Of a stretch of DNA of 64,000 nt, positions 1 through 8,685 are shown in pieces. The position numbers and the translations under genes were made by a program. Numbering within the stretch: the first letter of the stretch is position 1; each line of letters begins with the position of its first letter. Under the pieces are notes generated by a model. The model did not search any database. It was not told the DNA's origin and worked only from the letters and a program-made list of their open reading frames with translations. Source of the stretch: Spirochaetota bacterium (lineage in GTDB: Bacteria; Spirochaetota; UBA4802; JAFGJZ01); NCBI GenBank assembly GCA_027858855.1, contig JAQIBV010000050.1, forward strand, positions 1 to 64,000, in the 5' to 3' direction.

Positions 1-628
1 ATCGATATTTTCTTTATAATATTGTTCTGTGCAATAACTATTTAAAGTCCCCCCTTGGGGGATTTAGGGGGCTTAAGGCTCGACATTTGCAAGATAATAA
101 TTGTGGGTAGAAGTCAGCTGGCGGGGGGTGACAAACATAAAATTTTTGTACACCGGCTTCAGTTGAAACCCTTGTTTCAAATCAAAACTACTTCTGCTGA
201 AGAATATCGATTTTAAATCTCAGTGGCCTCAGGTGATAAATATCATTTTTGAACCATAACTGCGTCGGGTAAAGAATATCTATTTTGAATCACAATTACG
301 TCAGGTGATAAATATTTGTTTAAATCACACATGTTTCAAGAAATAAAAATTTTTACTTTAATCGGGTCTTAAATATAATTGGAGACAAGCATTATAATTT
401 CAAATCATGATTAGCATTTTAAATTCTAATCATGCCGGTTTTAAGCACTCCGAAATTTTACTATTTTTAATTAAAGAGCTCATTTTTTAGCTTGAGTCAG
501 GCAGCAGAAGCGTTAAGAGTGGTATAGTTTCTACAGGAAATAATTGTAACTCCTTTGTTCAGGCATAATACTGCCCCATTTCTTGTAGATATATCCGTTA
601 AATTGACAAGGGGATTGGTAATACAAAT
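1..628. other. Non-coding leader region of the window
   Basis: No convincing gene is visible. Positions 48-77 hold a G/C-run repeat (CCCCCTTGGGGG then TTTAGGGGGC) of a kind often scattered between bacterial genes. Positions 174-352 hold degenerate 36-bp tandem units, listed separately. A perfect 9-bp inverted repeat (CATGATTAG at 406-414 and CTAATCATG at 426-434, 11-nt loop) lies upstream of the methyltransferase gene at 629. It has no U-tract and its role is unknown. Confidence 0.6.
174..352. repeat. Degenerate 36-bp tandem repeat, about five units
   Basis: Units begin near 174, 209, 245, 281 and 317, each 35-36 bp long and ending in AATATC/T or a decayed form of it. The core of each is close to TTTTGAATCACAACTGCGTC followed by AGGTGATAAATAT. 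Substitutions are spread along the whole unit, so there is no constant-repeat/variable-spacer pattern and it is not a CRISPR array. The period is a multiple of three. On the minus strand one frame gives a recurring 12-residue peptide interrupted by stops. Confidence 0.6.
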
Positions 629-1807
629 ATGTCTCAATTAACACTGATAGCAACATGCGCATTCGGTCTTGAAGCCATAACGGTGCGCGAGCTTAAAAAC
701 ATGGGGTTCACCAATTTGGTTACCGAAAATGGCAGAATTGCCTTTGCCGGCAATTACACCGATATCGCCCGTTGCAACATCTCTCTACGAACCGCCGACC
801 GTATTCTGCTGAAAATAGCCGACTTTTATGCAGCTGATTTCGAGGAGCTGTATCAGGCAACCAGGGCAATAGCCTGGGAAGATATAATTCCACAAAATGG
901 CAAGATGCACATTATCGGAAAATCTGTAAAATCATCACTGCACAGTGTGCCAGCCTGTCAATCGACCGTAAAAAAAGCTATCGTTGAGGCCATGCAGAGA
1001 AAGTATAAACTGGAAAAATTTCCGGAAAACGGGCCTGTTTATAAAATTGAAATTGCACTCCTTAAAAATCGTGCTACACTTTCGATCGACACCAGCGGCA
1101 GCGGCCTGCACAAGCGTGGGTATCGAACCGCTGCGGGCGATGCTCCTTTGCGGGAAACACTGGCTGCAGCCATGGTGCTCTTAAGTCGATGGGATATCAC
1201 TCGTCCACTTGCCGATCCGCTATGTGGCTCTGGAACAATCGCTATTGAGGCTGCACTTATAGGTAAAAACATCGCCCCGGGTTTATATCGCAACTTTGCT
1301 TCTGAAGATTGGCCTCAAATTCCACCAACAGTATGGAAGAGCATACGTGATGAGGCTCAAAAAGCAATTATTCCCACTGGCGACATTTCGATATTTGCCT
1401 CGGATCATAATCGCAAGGTTCTGCGTATTGCCATGGAAAATGCGGAACGGGCTCGTGTTGCCGACTGTATAACCTTTCAGGGAAAACCCTTACAAGAATT
1501 CAGCACAAAAAAAAGGCTGGGTGTAATCATTACAAACCCTCCTTATGGTGAGCGGCTGCTTGAAAAAGAGGAGGCAGAGTTGCTCTATTCAGAAATGGGT
1601 GAAGTTTTTTCTAAACTGGATAACTGGTCTCTTTTTATTCTGACTTCTCATGAGAAATTCTGTGAAAAGTTTAAAAGACGCGCCGATAAAAACCGCAAAC
1701 TTTATAACGGAATGATAAGATGCTATCTGTACAGTTTTTTTTCGAAAGAGAACCCGTTGCACAAAAAGAAAGATGAAGTGTCAATCGAGACTCTACCGGA
1801 TAAATAA
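629..1807 (+). CDS. THUMP-domain 23S rRNA (guanine-N2) methyltransferase, RlmL/YpsC type
   Basis: A 392-residue protein expected to methylate the N2 of a guanine in 23S rRNA using S-adenosylmethionine in the cytoplasm. The N-terminal part (about residues 1-155) matches the ferredoxin-like/THUMP RNA-binding region of the RlmL family. The C-terminal part is a class I methyltransferase with the SAM-binding loop DPLCGSGT at 196-203 and the catalytic amino-methyltransferase motif NPPYGERL at 303-310. It is the length of the stand-alone Bacillus YpsC form and lacks the second (RlmK) half found in E. coli. An AAGGGG stretch lies upstream of the ATG. The family is clear; the exact target guanine cannot be read from sequence. 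Confidence 0.88.
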   Translation: MSQLTLIATCAFGLEAITVRELKNMGFTNLVTENGRIAFAGNYTDIARCNISLRTADRILLKIADFYAADFEELYQATRAIAWEDIIPQNGKMHIIGKSVKSSLHSVPACQSTVKKAIVEAMQRKYKLEKFPENGPVYKIEIALLKNRATLSIDTSGSGLHKRGYRTAAGDAPLRETLAAAMVLLSRWDITRPLADPLCGSGTIAIEAALIGKNIAPGLYRNFASEDWPQIPPTVWKSIRDEAQKAIIPTGDISIFASDHNRKVLRIAMENAERARVADCITFQGKPLQEFSTKKRLGVIITNPPYGERLLEKEEAELLYSEMGEVFSKLDNWSLFILTSHEKFCEKFKRRADKNRKLYNGMIRCYLYSFFSKENPLHKKKDEVSIETLPDK

Positions 1808-1864
1808 AATAGAATCAAATTATGGTACACAAAATATTTTAAAATAGAGTAAAGGAGAAATACT

Positions 1865-2881
1865 ATGCAAAAAGAACTCTTCGGAAGATATAATGACAGG
1901 GAAGTGAATCTTTACACACTTACCGATGGTAAAATGTCTGCACGAATTACAAACTTCGGAGCTTCACTTGTCTCTTTAACCGTCCCAGACAAGACGGGCG
2001 CTCTTCGCGATGTTGTACTTGGATACGATACACTTGACGGCTACATTAACAATAGTTGCTATGTCGGTGTCACAGTCGGACGCTATGCAAACCGAATAGG
2101 AGGAGCAGCATTTTCTATTGACGGAATAATCTTTCCGCTCAGTGCAAACGAGGGTGGCAACACACTTCACGGAGGCTCTGCCGGTTTTGACAGACTCCTC
2201 TGGAATGTAGATAATATTTCTGAAAACAGCATCACGCTCTCACTTACAAGCTCGGATGGAGACCAAGGTTTCCCAGGGGCCGTCAAGGTTTTACACACTA
2301 TAACAGTTACTGATGGAGAGCTTCAACTGGAATATCAGGCAACTACCGACAAAAAGACCCATGTAAATCTGACTAATCACAGCTATTTTAACCTTAACGG
2401 TGAAGGTAGCGGCACAATTAACAACCACACCGTAACTATCCCGACCGCCTTTATAACCGAAGTTGACAATGAGAGCATCCCGACCGGAGCAATAACCGAA
2501 ATGAAGGGCTCCTTTTTTGATCTTCGAAATGGCTCAAAAATTAGTGATAAGCTTAAAGAAAACTCCGGAATGTTTTATGACATCAATTATGTATTAAACA
2601 ATGAAGGAGCATTCGCACTGGCCGCAACCGTAACATCAGAGGAAAGCGGTATTACAATAGAGGCAAAGACCGATGCTCCCGGTATTCAGTTTTACGGAGG
2701 TCAGTTCATTGACTCTGTTGCGGGGAAAAATGGACACACATATAATCAAAATGATGGATTCTGTTTAGAGGCACAGTTATATCCGGATACTCCTAACAAG
2801 GGCGACTTCCCTTCGTCTCTGCTTCTACCAGGGCAGACCTACACGCAAAAAACAGTATATCGTTTCAGCTGTCGGGGTTAA
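1865..2881 (+). CDS. galM: Aldose 1-epimerase (galactose mutarotase)
   Basis: A 338-residue cytoplasmic enzyme interconverting the alpha and beta anomers of galactose or glucose, normally feeding the Leloir pathway. Family signatures are visible: LHGG near residue 101, the catalytic-histidine motif NHSYFNL (His172), and a C-terminal FCLEAQ motif carrying the catalytic glutamate near residue 302. A strong AAAGGAGA ribosome-binding site precedes the ATG. No other galactose-catabolic gene is adjacent, although a UDP-galactopyranose mutase lies about 46 kb away. Its last 17 bp overlap the convergent gene on the opposite strand. Confidence 0.93.
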   Translation: MQKELFGRYNDREVNLYTLTDGKMSARITNFGASLVSLTVPDKTGALRDVVLGYDTLDGYINNSCYVGVTVGRYANRIGGAAFSIDGIIFPLSANEGGNTLHGGSAGFDRLLWNVDNISENSITLSLTSSDGDQGFPGAVKVLHTITVTDGELQLEYQATTDKKTHVNLTNHSYFNLNGEGSGTINNHTVTIPTAFITEVDNESIPTGAITEMKGSFFDLRNGSKISDKLKENSGMFYDINYVLNNEGAFALAATVTSEESGITIEAKTDAPGIQFYGGQFIDSVAGKNGHTYNQNDGFCLEAQLYPDTPNKGDFPSSLLLPGQTYTQKTVYRFSCRG

Positions 2882-3509
2882 GTCTTATCAAACCAACGGG
2901 GAGTTCGTATTCACTCCCCTCTCTTTTTCCGTTGTTACGAAAGCCCATCTTTTTAAGATAGACCCTGTGTATTGAAGAAGATACTCTGAATATGAAGTGG
3001 GTAAAACCATACTGCTGAAGATGTCTGCTCCAGGTGTAATAGAGGTACCAGGCCAGTTTCAAATCACGATAACCAACAACTACATAGTCAAGCCGTACAA
3101 GCAGACGCATCCCTACAGGGCGAAGAATAAGAACCCCGGTAACGGTACTGTTGCGGATCAAAAAATAGAGCAGATCTTTTTTTCCAATTGTGAAATTAAA
3201 TTCGGGAAAGGTAGCGACAATATCTTTTCTGTAATAGTCTAAAAAATAGTTAAGATAGCTAGAATTCTGTTCGGATTGCACAATTTTCAGGTTAACACTG
3301 GTTCTGTACAACTGTACCAGGTAATAGATGTTTGTTGCAGCAATAAAAATATTAACCAGAAGAACAGGAAGCGATCCAATACAGAATCCATACAGAGACA
3401 TCAGAAGCGAGCCTGCCAGATTAAGCCACCGAAGCCTGGTTCGAGAGCTCATCATTAATGATAGCGCAATAAAAAACGAGGCGATATAGCCTACCCACTC
3501 TATTATCAT
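2865..3509 (-). CDS. YgjV-like membrane domain with C-terminal acetyltransferase-like domain
   Basis: A 214-residue protein. Residues 1-72 contain about three hydrophobic segments with the pattern of the YgjV inner-membrane family (an SSRTRLRWLNLAGSL loop and a short cytoplasmic turn). The remainder is soluble and ends in a segment (YLYYTWSRHLQQYGFTHFIF, then IHRVYLKKMGFRN) that looks like the end of a GNAT N-acyltransferase fold, where a residue pair before KMGF commonly closes the acetyl-CoA site. No substrate can be assigned. The ATG follows a GGGAGAG ribosome-binding site. The domain pairing is by eye; the membrane half is firmer than the acetyltransferase half. Confidence 0.55.
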   Translation of the reverse strand: MIIEWVGYIASFFIALSLMMSSRTRLRWLNLAGSLLMSLYGFCIGSLPVLLVNIFIAATNIYYLVQLYRTSVNLKIVQSEQNSSYLNYFLDYYRKDIVATFPEFNFTIGKKDLLYFLIRNSTVTGVLILRPVGMRLLVRLDYVVVGYRDLKLAWYLYYTWSRHLQQYGFTHFIFRVSSSIHRVYLKKMGFRNNGKREGSEYELPVGLIRLNPDS

Positions 3510-3551
3510 CGACTCTCCCGGATTAGATATACACTAACAACAGCAGTTCTT

Positions 3552-4010
3552 TCATCTTCTATTATTAAACGAGAGAACCGAAAAGAGAATAAACAGCAAC
3601 GGAACAACAAAGTTAAGAAAAAGCCCCGGAGTCACCAAGTAGTCCGGTGCGTGAGTTATTGAACCTGAAAGAACAATAATTAGCATGTGAATGATATAGA
3701 GCAGATTTAGAGTCACACGCGCTATGAGTATAATAAGATAGGGGAAAAATATTGTCGCAAACATTACAAAAACAAGGCCGATCATATTAATAGAAAGAGG
3801 ATTGCTGACAACATACCAGAAATCGAGGATGTAAAAACGAGCGACTGGTAAAAGTACAGCGAAGAAAGCAGCCACGAAATTAATCAATATCAGCCTCTCC
3901 CATATAACCAGATCCATAAACCAGTTAAACAGAAACGAAAAAAACCTTATCACAATTTCTGCAATATATGAAACGATGTCCAGAACTGTATTTTTAATAA
4001 GCTGAATCAT
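3552..4010 (-). CDS. Small multi-pass membrane protein of unknown function
   Basis: A 152-residue, very hydrophobic protein with about four predicted transmembrane segments and few charged residues. I do not recognise a family. The ATG has a good AGGAGAGG ribosome-binding site 2-3 nt away from the spacer start, which supports it as a real gene. It lies between the YgjV-like gene and the HAD phosphatase on the same strand, with gaps of 41 and 87 bp, so it may be co-transcribed with them. Confidence 0.6.
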   Translation of the reverse strand: MIQLIKNTVLDIVSYIAEIVIRFFSFLFNWFMDLVIWERLILINFVAAFFAVLLPVARFYILDFWYVVSNPLSINMIGLVFVMFATIFFPYLIILIARVTLNLLYIIHMLIIVLSGSITHAPDYLVTPGLFLNFVVPLLFILFSVLSFNNRR

Positions 4011-4097
4011 TAGCCTCTCCTAAGTATCTTCTATACATGCATACGAGCACTTTCATGGTAACACTAAAATTGTTAAAAAAAGTCTCCAGCTATCTGG

Positions 4098-4892
4098 TCA
4101 TAAATCCGGTTTTTGGGGAATCCCGATTTTCAGAAAACTTTGAACAGCAGATGTGAAACCGGCTGGGCCGGATTCATCGACAGAGACAAACCGGGGTTCA
4201 GACAGAATCGAACCGTCATATTTTCGCACAAGAAACGGATAGTCAACAACTTCAAGCATGGGTAGATCATTTACAGAGTCACCCACCCCCATAGTCAAAT
4301 TGTCGTTTTGTGCATTACTGAAACATTTTTCTATAAGCAGTTTTATCGCATTCCCCTTAGAGCAGCTCTTCGGTAACAGATGATAAAATCGACCACCACG
4401 TGTCACCTGGATATCATAAGGTTCCGTGACAGCATTTACCCTATCAAGCGAAAGATCATGAATATCTGTGTGAAACGGAAGAGTCCCCCGTCTATGAAGA
4501 GAATAGGCGGCCCGTTTTTCTGAAAGTCCGGTTAACCGAGAAAGCTGGGCGGCACTCATCTGATCAAAAAAAGTAACCTTACCATAACTGCCGTTTTGCA
4601 GAATACTTTTAACCTGTATTAGCGAATGATCATCAAACGAAACGAGTAGCTCATAACTGTATCCGGTTTCAGGGTTGCAAAAACCAAGGCCGGCACCGTT
4701 TTCAAAAATAAAGGGAGAGCCATTTTGAAGTTCAAGCTGGAGATCACGAATCTCTTCAAAGGTTTTACTCGAAACAAAAATAAGAGGAATACCATTGTCA
4801 CGCAACAGCCGAAAACCGGGAAGTGAAAACTGATAAGAGTAGCTTTCATGGTCGAGAAAAGTTCCATCAAGATCACTAAAACAGAGTCTCAT
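4098..4892 (-). CDS. HAD-family phosphatase, mannosyl-3-phosphoglycerate phosphatase type
   Basis: A 264-residue cytoplasmic HAD (type IIB cap) phosphatase. Motif I is DLDGTFLD at residues 7-14 (nucleophile Asp), motif II is the Ser/Thr of VSSKT near residue 41, and motif IV is GDSVNDLPML near residue 204, preceded by a lysine of the KGNAIKLL segment. This arrangement is typical of mannosyl-3-phosphoglycerate phosphatase/YedP proteins, which dephosphorylate a precursor of the compatible solute mannosylglycerate. No mannosyl-3-phosphoglycerate synthase is nearby, so the substrate is uncertain. Its ATG follows the stop codon of the upstream outer-membrane gene directly, which suggests coupled translation. 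Confidence 0.78.
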   Translation of the reverse strand: MRLCFSDLDGTFLDHESYSYQFSLPGFRLLRDNGIPLIFVSSKTFEEIRDLQLELQNGSPFIFENGAGLGFCNPETGYSYELLVSFDDHSLIQVKSILQNGSYGKVTFFDQMSAAQLSRLTGLSEKRAAYSLHRRGTLPFHTDIHDLSLDRVNAVTEPYDIQVTRGGRFYHLLPKSCSKGNAIKLLIEKCFSNAQNDNLTMGVGDSVNDLPMLEVVDYPFLVRKYDGSILSEPRFVSVDESGPAGFTSAVQSFLKIGIPQKPDL

Positions 4893-7409
4893 CTACTGCT
4901 CCGGTACAATTATCAGAGTATTTCTATTAGACCTGACTCGTTTAGCCATTGCCTCACTTCCCCGACGCTTCAACTCTTCATTAATATAATTAACAGCCAG
5001 TTCTGAATCAATTCCACTACTGACGTTAAGAGTAACTGAAGCTATGGTTATCCTTCTGCGCTTAAGATCGTTCAGAAGCAGAAACAAGTGACTCTTCGAA
5101 ACTTCAGAAAGATCACCTTGTGATGTCAGTGTTAAGGGTACTGTATAGTTAATTTGATCTTTACCTCGATCGGAAACGGCAATAGAGGGGCCACTTCCCG
5201 TAACGGTAGCACTGTTTCCGGCAGAATCAGTAAAGACACATCTCCAGGTGAGAACTGACAACGGCTGGAAAGTGGTTTCGTCGAAAGAGAGAGGGATCTC
5301 TACCATTTCAGGGACTGCTTCGTGACGCCGGTAAACCGCAATTTTTTTTGCTCCGTCAAAGAGCTCTATCATGTATGATGCTACAGAATTTCGGTCACTA
5401 CCAGAAAAAATCAATCGTACAACTGCAGCCGGATCGGGCTTAATAGTTTCATTATCATTTTGCACTTTAATCAACGGAGCTGTTGTATCGACATTAAAGT
5501 ACTTAACAGGCGACTCAGGATTATCACCGGTAGAATAGTAAACCTTAATGAAATAGGCATAACGTCCTTCGGGCAGATCTTTTGGTATGTCATAGAGCAA
5601 TAACTCTCCATTGGTGTGGTTTGTAATATGCTCTAAGTTTTCTCCTTCCTCATTCTGTATAAATATCTCATATCGGTTTACGAGCTCTTTTCTGGGTATA
5701 TATAATATGAATTCAGCTTTGCTATCATTCGCTGAATAAAACTCCTTGTCAGAAACAACATCTACACGCATAATTTTTGAAACAACAAGAATTGAGTCAA
5801 TTTCCTGAACCGTTCTGTTGCCTGCCTGATCGACTCCTTCAAGCCGATACAAATAGACTCCCTCTTCAACAGGTTGTCCTGAACCTGTATTGCCATCCCA
5901 TTCAAGACGCGTAGGAAGCCCTTTGGCCTTCCAGTCATATCTTCTGACTATTGTATTATCAGATTTTTTAATTAACACACCACTCCACTCATCATCTATA
6001 CTAACCTCAGCCTCGATGCGTTGTTCAATAAAAAATTTGTCTGTTTCGTGTATGAATATTTTTTCAGGTGCATGTATAGAAAAAGCCGGTGGCAGAGTAT
6101 CAAGGATAAAGGTGTCGGTACGCTTCGTTATTACGCGACCCGCGTCTGTTTGTACCGACAATTCGGCATAATAAAGACCATCATCGCAGATAGCACCACT
6201 ATTGTCTCTTCCGTCCCACTCATACTGATCAGGCAGACGGAAAGCTGTTTCAGTTGCAAGAACACGCTCTATAAAAGAACCCTGCCCCGTTGTGCGGTAA
6301 TCAATGCTGCGAATAGGGGCGCCACTGCGATCGATGATAGAAAGTTCCCAGCTTTTGATATTACTGTATTGAGCAAATTCAATTACCTGAGTATCTTTAA
6401 TAGAATCACCGTTTGGCGAAAAATGATAATCTTTTAAACGTAATCTTAAATCATCACTGTCATCCAGTTTGGAACTAAATGAAAATGAAGCACCAATATA
6501 TTGGTTAAAATCATACTTTTCTTTATGAGCAACAGCATAATCAATTCGCCCAGTTAAGTCACTTCGTGAAACAGCATAACCGACACCAAGTGTAAAATCT
6601 CCATATGAATAGGCATCGGGGTAAATGATACCAGCCCGTAGAAAATAGTTATCATACAGCTGTGATTCAAGACCGAACTTGAACGGCAACTGGAAATAGT
6701 CGACTGTCATTGAAACTTCCTGATAAAAGCGGATCGAAGCCGGGTTTGAACGAAAGAAAAGGAAGCTGGAACCTAATGTAGCGTTCGACAGCGATGTATA
6801 GTCGGTTTTACCGGCACCGGAAAGTGAACCTGGAGCCCACATTAAGCCGGTCTGAATATCATAAATACCAAAATTACGGGTAAAAGTATAGCTATATGGA
6901 AGCTGTTTCTGAAGCCCGGCAGTAAGACCAAAATGTGAAGCATTAGATAGATACCCGAGATAATAGTACGCAAGACCAACTCCAAAATAGTAGCCGTTGC
7001 CTATATAATTTGCGATGTTTAAACGAAGAATATGGGTGTCAATATGATCGGTATCATAAACATCGAGCATGGAGTACTCAAATGCAGTCTTAAAATACTG
7101 ATTAGGCACAACACCAATGAATGAGGGGTAGGAAAAACCGCCAAAATAGCCGGAAAAGTTGACAGAATAGGTTGTAGAAACCTCGTCTCCAACGGAAGCC
7201 GGATTATAGATTATTCCGTTTATATACTTATCTGTTACACCGGTAAAGGCACGCCCTGCATGAACCGGTGAATTGCCTGTTATTATAAGCATCTTCTGGT
7301 CATTTTCTTCAAATGAGTAGAGAGATGTTACAGCGCAAAGGCTGATTAATAAAACACAGATTAGTTTCAGGATCAATTGAAAATGATAACGGAAAGATAA
7401 AAATTTCAT
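4893..7409 (-). CDS. Outer-membrane beta-barrel protein (UPF0164-like) with FlgD/Ig-like repeats
   Basis: About 838 residues if started at the ATG at 7409, which gives a clean signal peptide (basic start, then a long hydrophobic stretch ending near TSLYSF). An in-frame GTG at 7454 and ATG at 7436 lie further upstream but put extra polar residues before the signal. The N-terminal ~300 residues look like the UPF0164/PorV-type barrel of spirochaetes, rich in aromatic beta strands. They are followed by repeated FlgD-like beta-sandwich units, seen as YEWDGRDNSG and LEWDGNTGSG turns. The last ~70 residues look like the end of an OmpA-type domain. Probable role: surface or periplasmic structural protein. 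Confidence 0.68.
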   Translation of the reverse strand: MKFLSFRYHFQLILKLICVLLISLCAVTSLYSFEENDQKMLIITGNSPVHAGRAFTGVTDKYINGIIYNPASVGDEVSTTYSVNFSGYFGGFSYPSFIGVVPNQYFKTAFEYSMLDVYDTDHIDTHILRLNIANYIGNGYYFGVGLAYYYLGYLSNASHFGLTAGLQKQLPYSYTFTRNFGIYDIQTGLMWAPGSLSGAGKTDYTSLSNATLGSSFLFFRSNPASIRFYQEVSMTVDYFQLPFKFGLESQLYDNYFLRAGIIYPDAYSYGDFTLGVGYAVSRSDLTGRIDYAVAHKEKYDFNQYIGASFSFSSKLDDSDDLRLRLKDYHFSPNGDSIKDTQVIEFAQYSNIKSWELSIIDRSGAPIRSIDYRTTGQGSFIERVLATETAFRLPDQYEWDGRDNSGAICDDGLYYAELSVQTDAGRVITKRTDTFILDTLPPAFSIHAPEKIFIHETDKFFIEQRIEAEVSIDDEWSGVLIKKSDNTIVRRYDWKAKGLPTRLEWDGNTGSGQPVEEGVYLYRLEGVDQAGNRTVQEIDSILVVSKIMRVDVVSDKEFYSANDSKAEFILYIPRKELVNRYEIFIQNEEGENLEHITNHTNGELLLYDIPKDLPEGRYAYFIKVYYSTGDNPESPVKYFNVDTTAPLIKVQNDNETIKPDPAAVVRLIFSGSDRNSVASYMIELFDGAKKIAVYRRHEAVPEMVEIPLSFDETTFQPLSVLTWRCVFTDSAGNSATVTGSGPSIAVSDRGKDQINYTVPLTLTSQGDLSEVSKSHLFLLLNDLKRRRITIASVTLNVSSGIDSELAVNYINEELKRRGSEAMAKRVRSNRNTLIIVPEQ

Positions 7410-7660
7410 AGTGGCTCTTCTGTTTTCAGTGCTCATATTGTAATCATTAACCACAAGTAGAGCAATTTTATCAATAATAAAAAATTCCCTTCTGTTTAAA
7501 CCCGAAAACCATCATATAAAGATGGCTGAAGATTATAAAACTAAATTCTAAAACAATGTTTTAGATAAACCCTATAAATTGATAAGATGGATTGCTATTG
7601 ACATATCTAAACGCCAAATCAATATAACAATACAATCGTAGCAATCGGAGTTTGAACAAA

Positions 7661-8125
7661 ATGAATATTACAGAGGCTACCGTAGAGGCTATCAAAACTG
7701 TGGCTGATTTAGAGAGCCGAAACTACGACACACCCTACCCCGAAGAAGATCTGAAACTAGAACTTCAGCGTAACGACTCACTGTTTTTATGCAGCTATAA
7801 TGACTCTGGAATACTAACCGGCTATCTGATTGCACGGTATATTCTGGGTGAATGCGAAATTCACCGAATAACTGTTGCTGCAGATTTTCGTCGCACAGGT
7901 ATAGCAGAGGCGCTTCTGAACAACCTGGAAAAAATATGTATTGACCATACAGCATACTCAATTTTTCTTGAAGTTAACGAGAAGAACGTACCTGCTTGCA
8001 ATTTTTACCACAAAAAGGGTTTTTTTGAACTATCGCGACGAAAAAAATATTACGGAAGCGCTGATGCGCTGATACTGAGGAAGAGGATTGCCCATGTTAA
8101 CGATACGGAAGAGCGAATTTGTTAA
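7661..8125 (+). CDS. rimI: Ribosomal-protein S18 alanine N-acetyltransferase-like GNAT
   Basis: A GNAT acetyltransferase of about 154 residues. The acetyl-CoA-binding loop V-A-x-x-x-R-R-T-G is seen as VAADFRRTGIAEALL, followed by the RimI-typical LEVNEKNVPACNFYHKKGF, in which an N-x-x-A-x-x-F-Y segment closes the active site. RimI acetylates the N-terminal alanine of ribosomal protein S18. I chose the ATG at 7661 because GGAG at 7647-7650 is correctly spaced for it and too close for the in-frame TTG at 7652. It overlaps engB by 32 bp, so the two are probably one transcript. Confidence 0.8.
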   Translation: MNITEATVEAIKTVADLESRNYDTPYPEEDLKLELQRNDSLFLCSYNDSGILTGYLIARYILGECEIHRITVAADFRRTGIAEALLNNLEKICIDHTAYSIFLEVNEKNVPACNFYHKKGFFELSRRKKYYGSADALILRKRIAHVNDTEERIC

Positions 8126-8675
8126 ATCGGTTGTTGGAACAAACTACCCGGCAGACGAAAAAGCTGAATTTGCCTTTTTAGGCCGCTCTAACAGTGGCAA
8201 GTCATCACTTATCAATATGTTGGTTAACAGAAAAAAACTGGTAAAAACCGGTCAGACTCCCGGCATGACCAAGATGCTGAACTACTTTCTTATTAACGAC
8301 AGTTTTCATATTGTGGATATGCCGGGATACGGATTCGCCAAGGTTCCTATCAGCGTAAAAAAAGATTTTCAGAAACTGCTGACATCCTACATTACCGAAC
8401 GGAAAGAATTCATTCGCATACTCTTTCTTCTTATGGATATCCGGAGAATGCCCGGAGAGGATGAGTTTTTCTTTCTTAATCTGTTGGCGGCAAACAATAT
8501 CCCTACCGCCTTAACACTTACAAAGGCCGACAAGCTATCTAAGGCACAGCAGCAAAAGCAGATTGCACAGATAATAAAAACGGCGGACATAGATGAAAAA
8601 AATATTTTCACTACATCGACCCTGAAAAAAAGCGGCAAAGAGAGTATCCTTGCCGCAATAGAAGATGCTCTTTAA
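8094..8675 (+). CDS. engB: Ribosome-biogenesis GTPase EngB/YsxC
   Basis: A 193-residue GTPase of the TrmE-Era-EngA-YihA class, needed for assembly of the large ribosomal subunit in many bacteria. The Walker A loop GRSNSGKSS is near residues 30-38, the G2 region is PGMTKMLNYF, the G3 motif is DMPGYGFAK, and the base-specificity motif is TKADKLSK. The ATG at 8094 is preferred over an in-frame TTG at 8088 because AGGAAGAGG lies just upstream. Its start lies inside the 3' end of rimI, and its stop lies inside the palindrome at 8664-8682. Confidence 0.93.
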   Translation: MLTIRKSEFVKSVVGTNYPADEKAEFAFLGRSNSGKSSLINMLVNRKKLVKTGQTPGMTKMLNYFLINDSFHIVDMPGYGFAKVPISVKKDFQKLLTSYITERKEFIRILFLLMDIRRMPGEDEFFFLNLLAANNIPTALTLTKADKLSKAQQQKQIAQIIKTADIDEKNIFTTSTLKKSGKESILAAIEDAL

Positions 8676-8682
8676 GAGCATC
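8664..8682. terminator. Palindromic hairpin at the engB/dnaJ convergence
   Basis: GATGCTCTT and AAGAGCATC form a perfect 9-bp palindrome around a single T. It overlaps the engB stop codon and is followed on the plus strand by ACTTTATTT. It sits four bases from the dnaJ stop on the other strand, so it could end both transcripts. The loop is extremely short, so its strength is uncertain. Confidence 0.5.
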
Positions 8683-8685
8683 ACT

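Noticed and set aside
174-352. Possible CRISPR array
   Set aside because: The units differ along their whole length and there is no constant repeat with unrelated spacers; no cas gene lies nearby.
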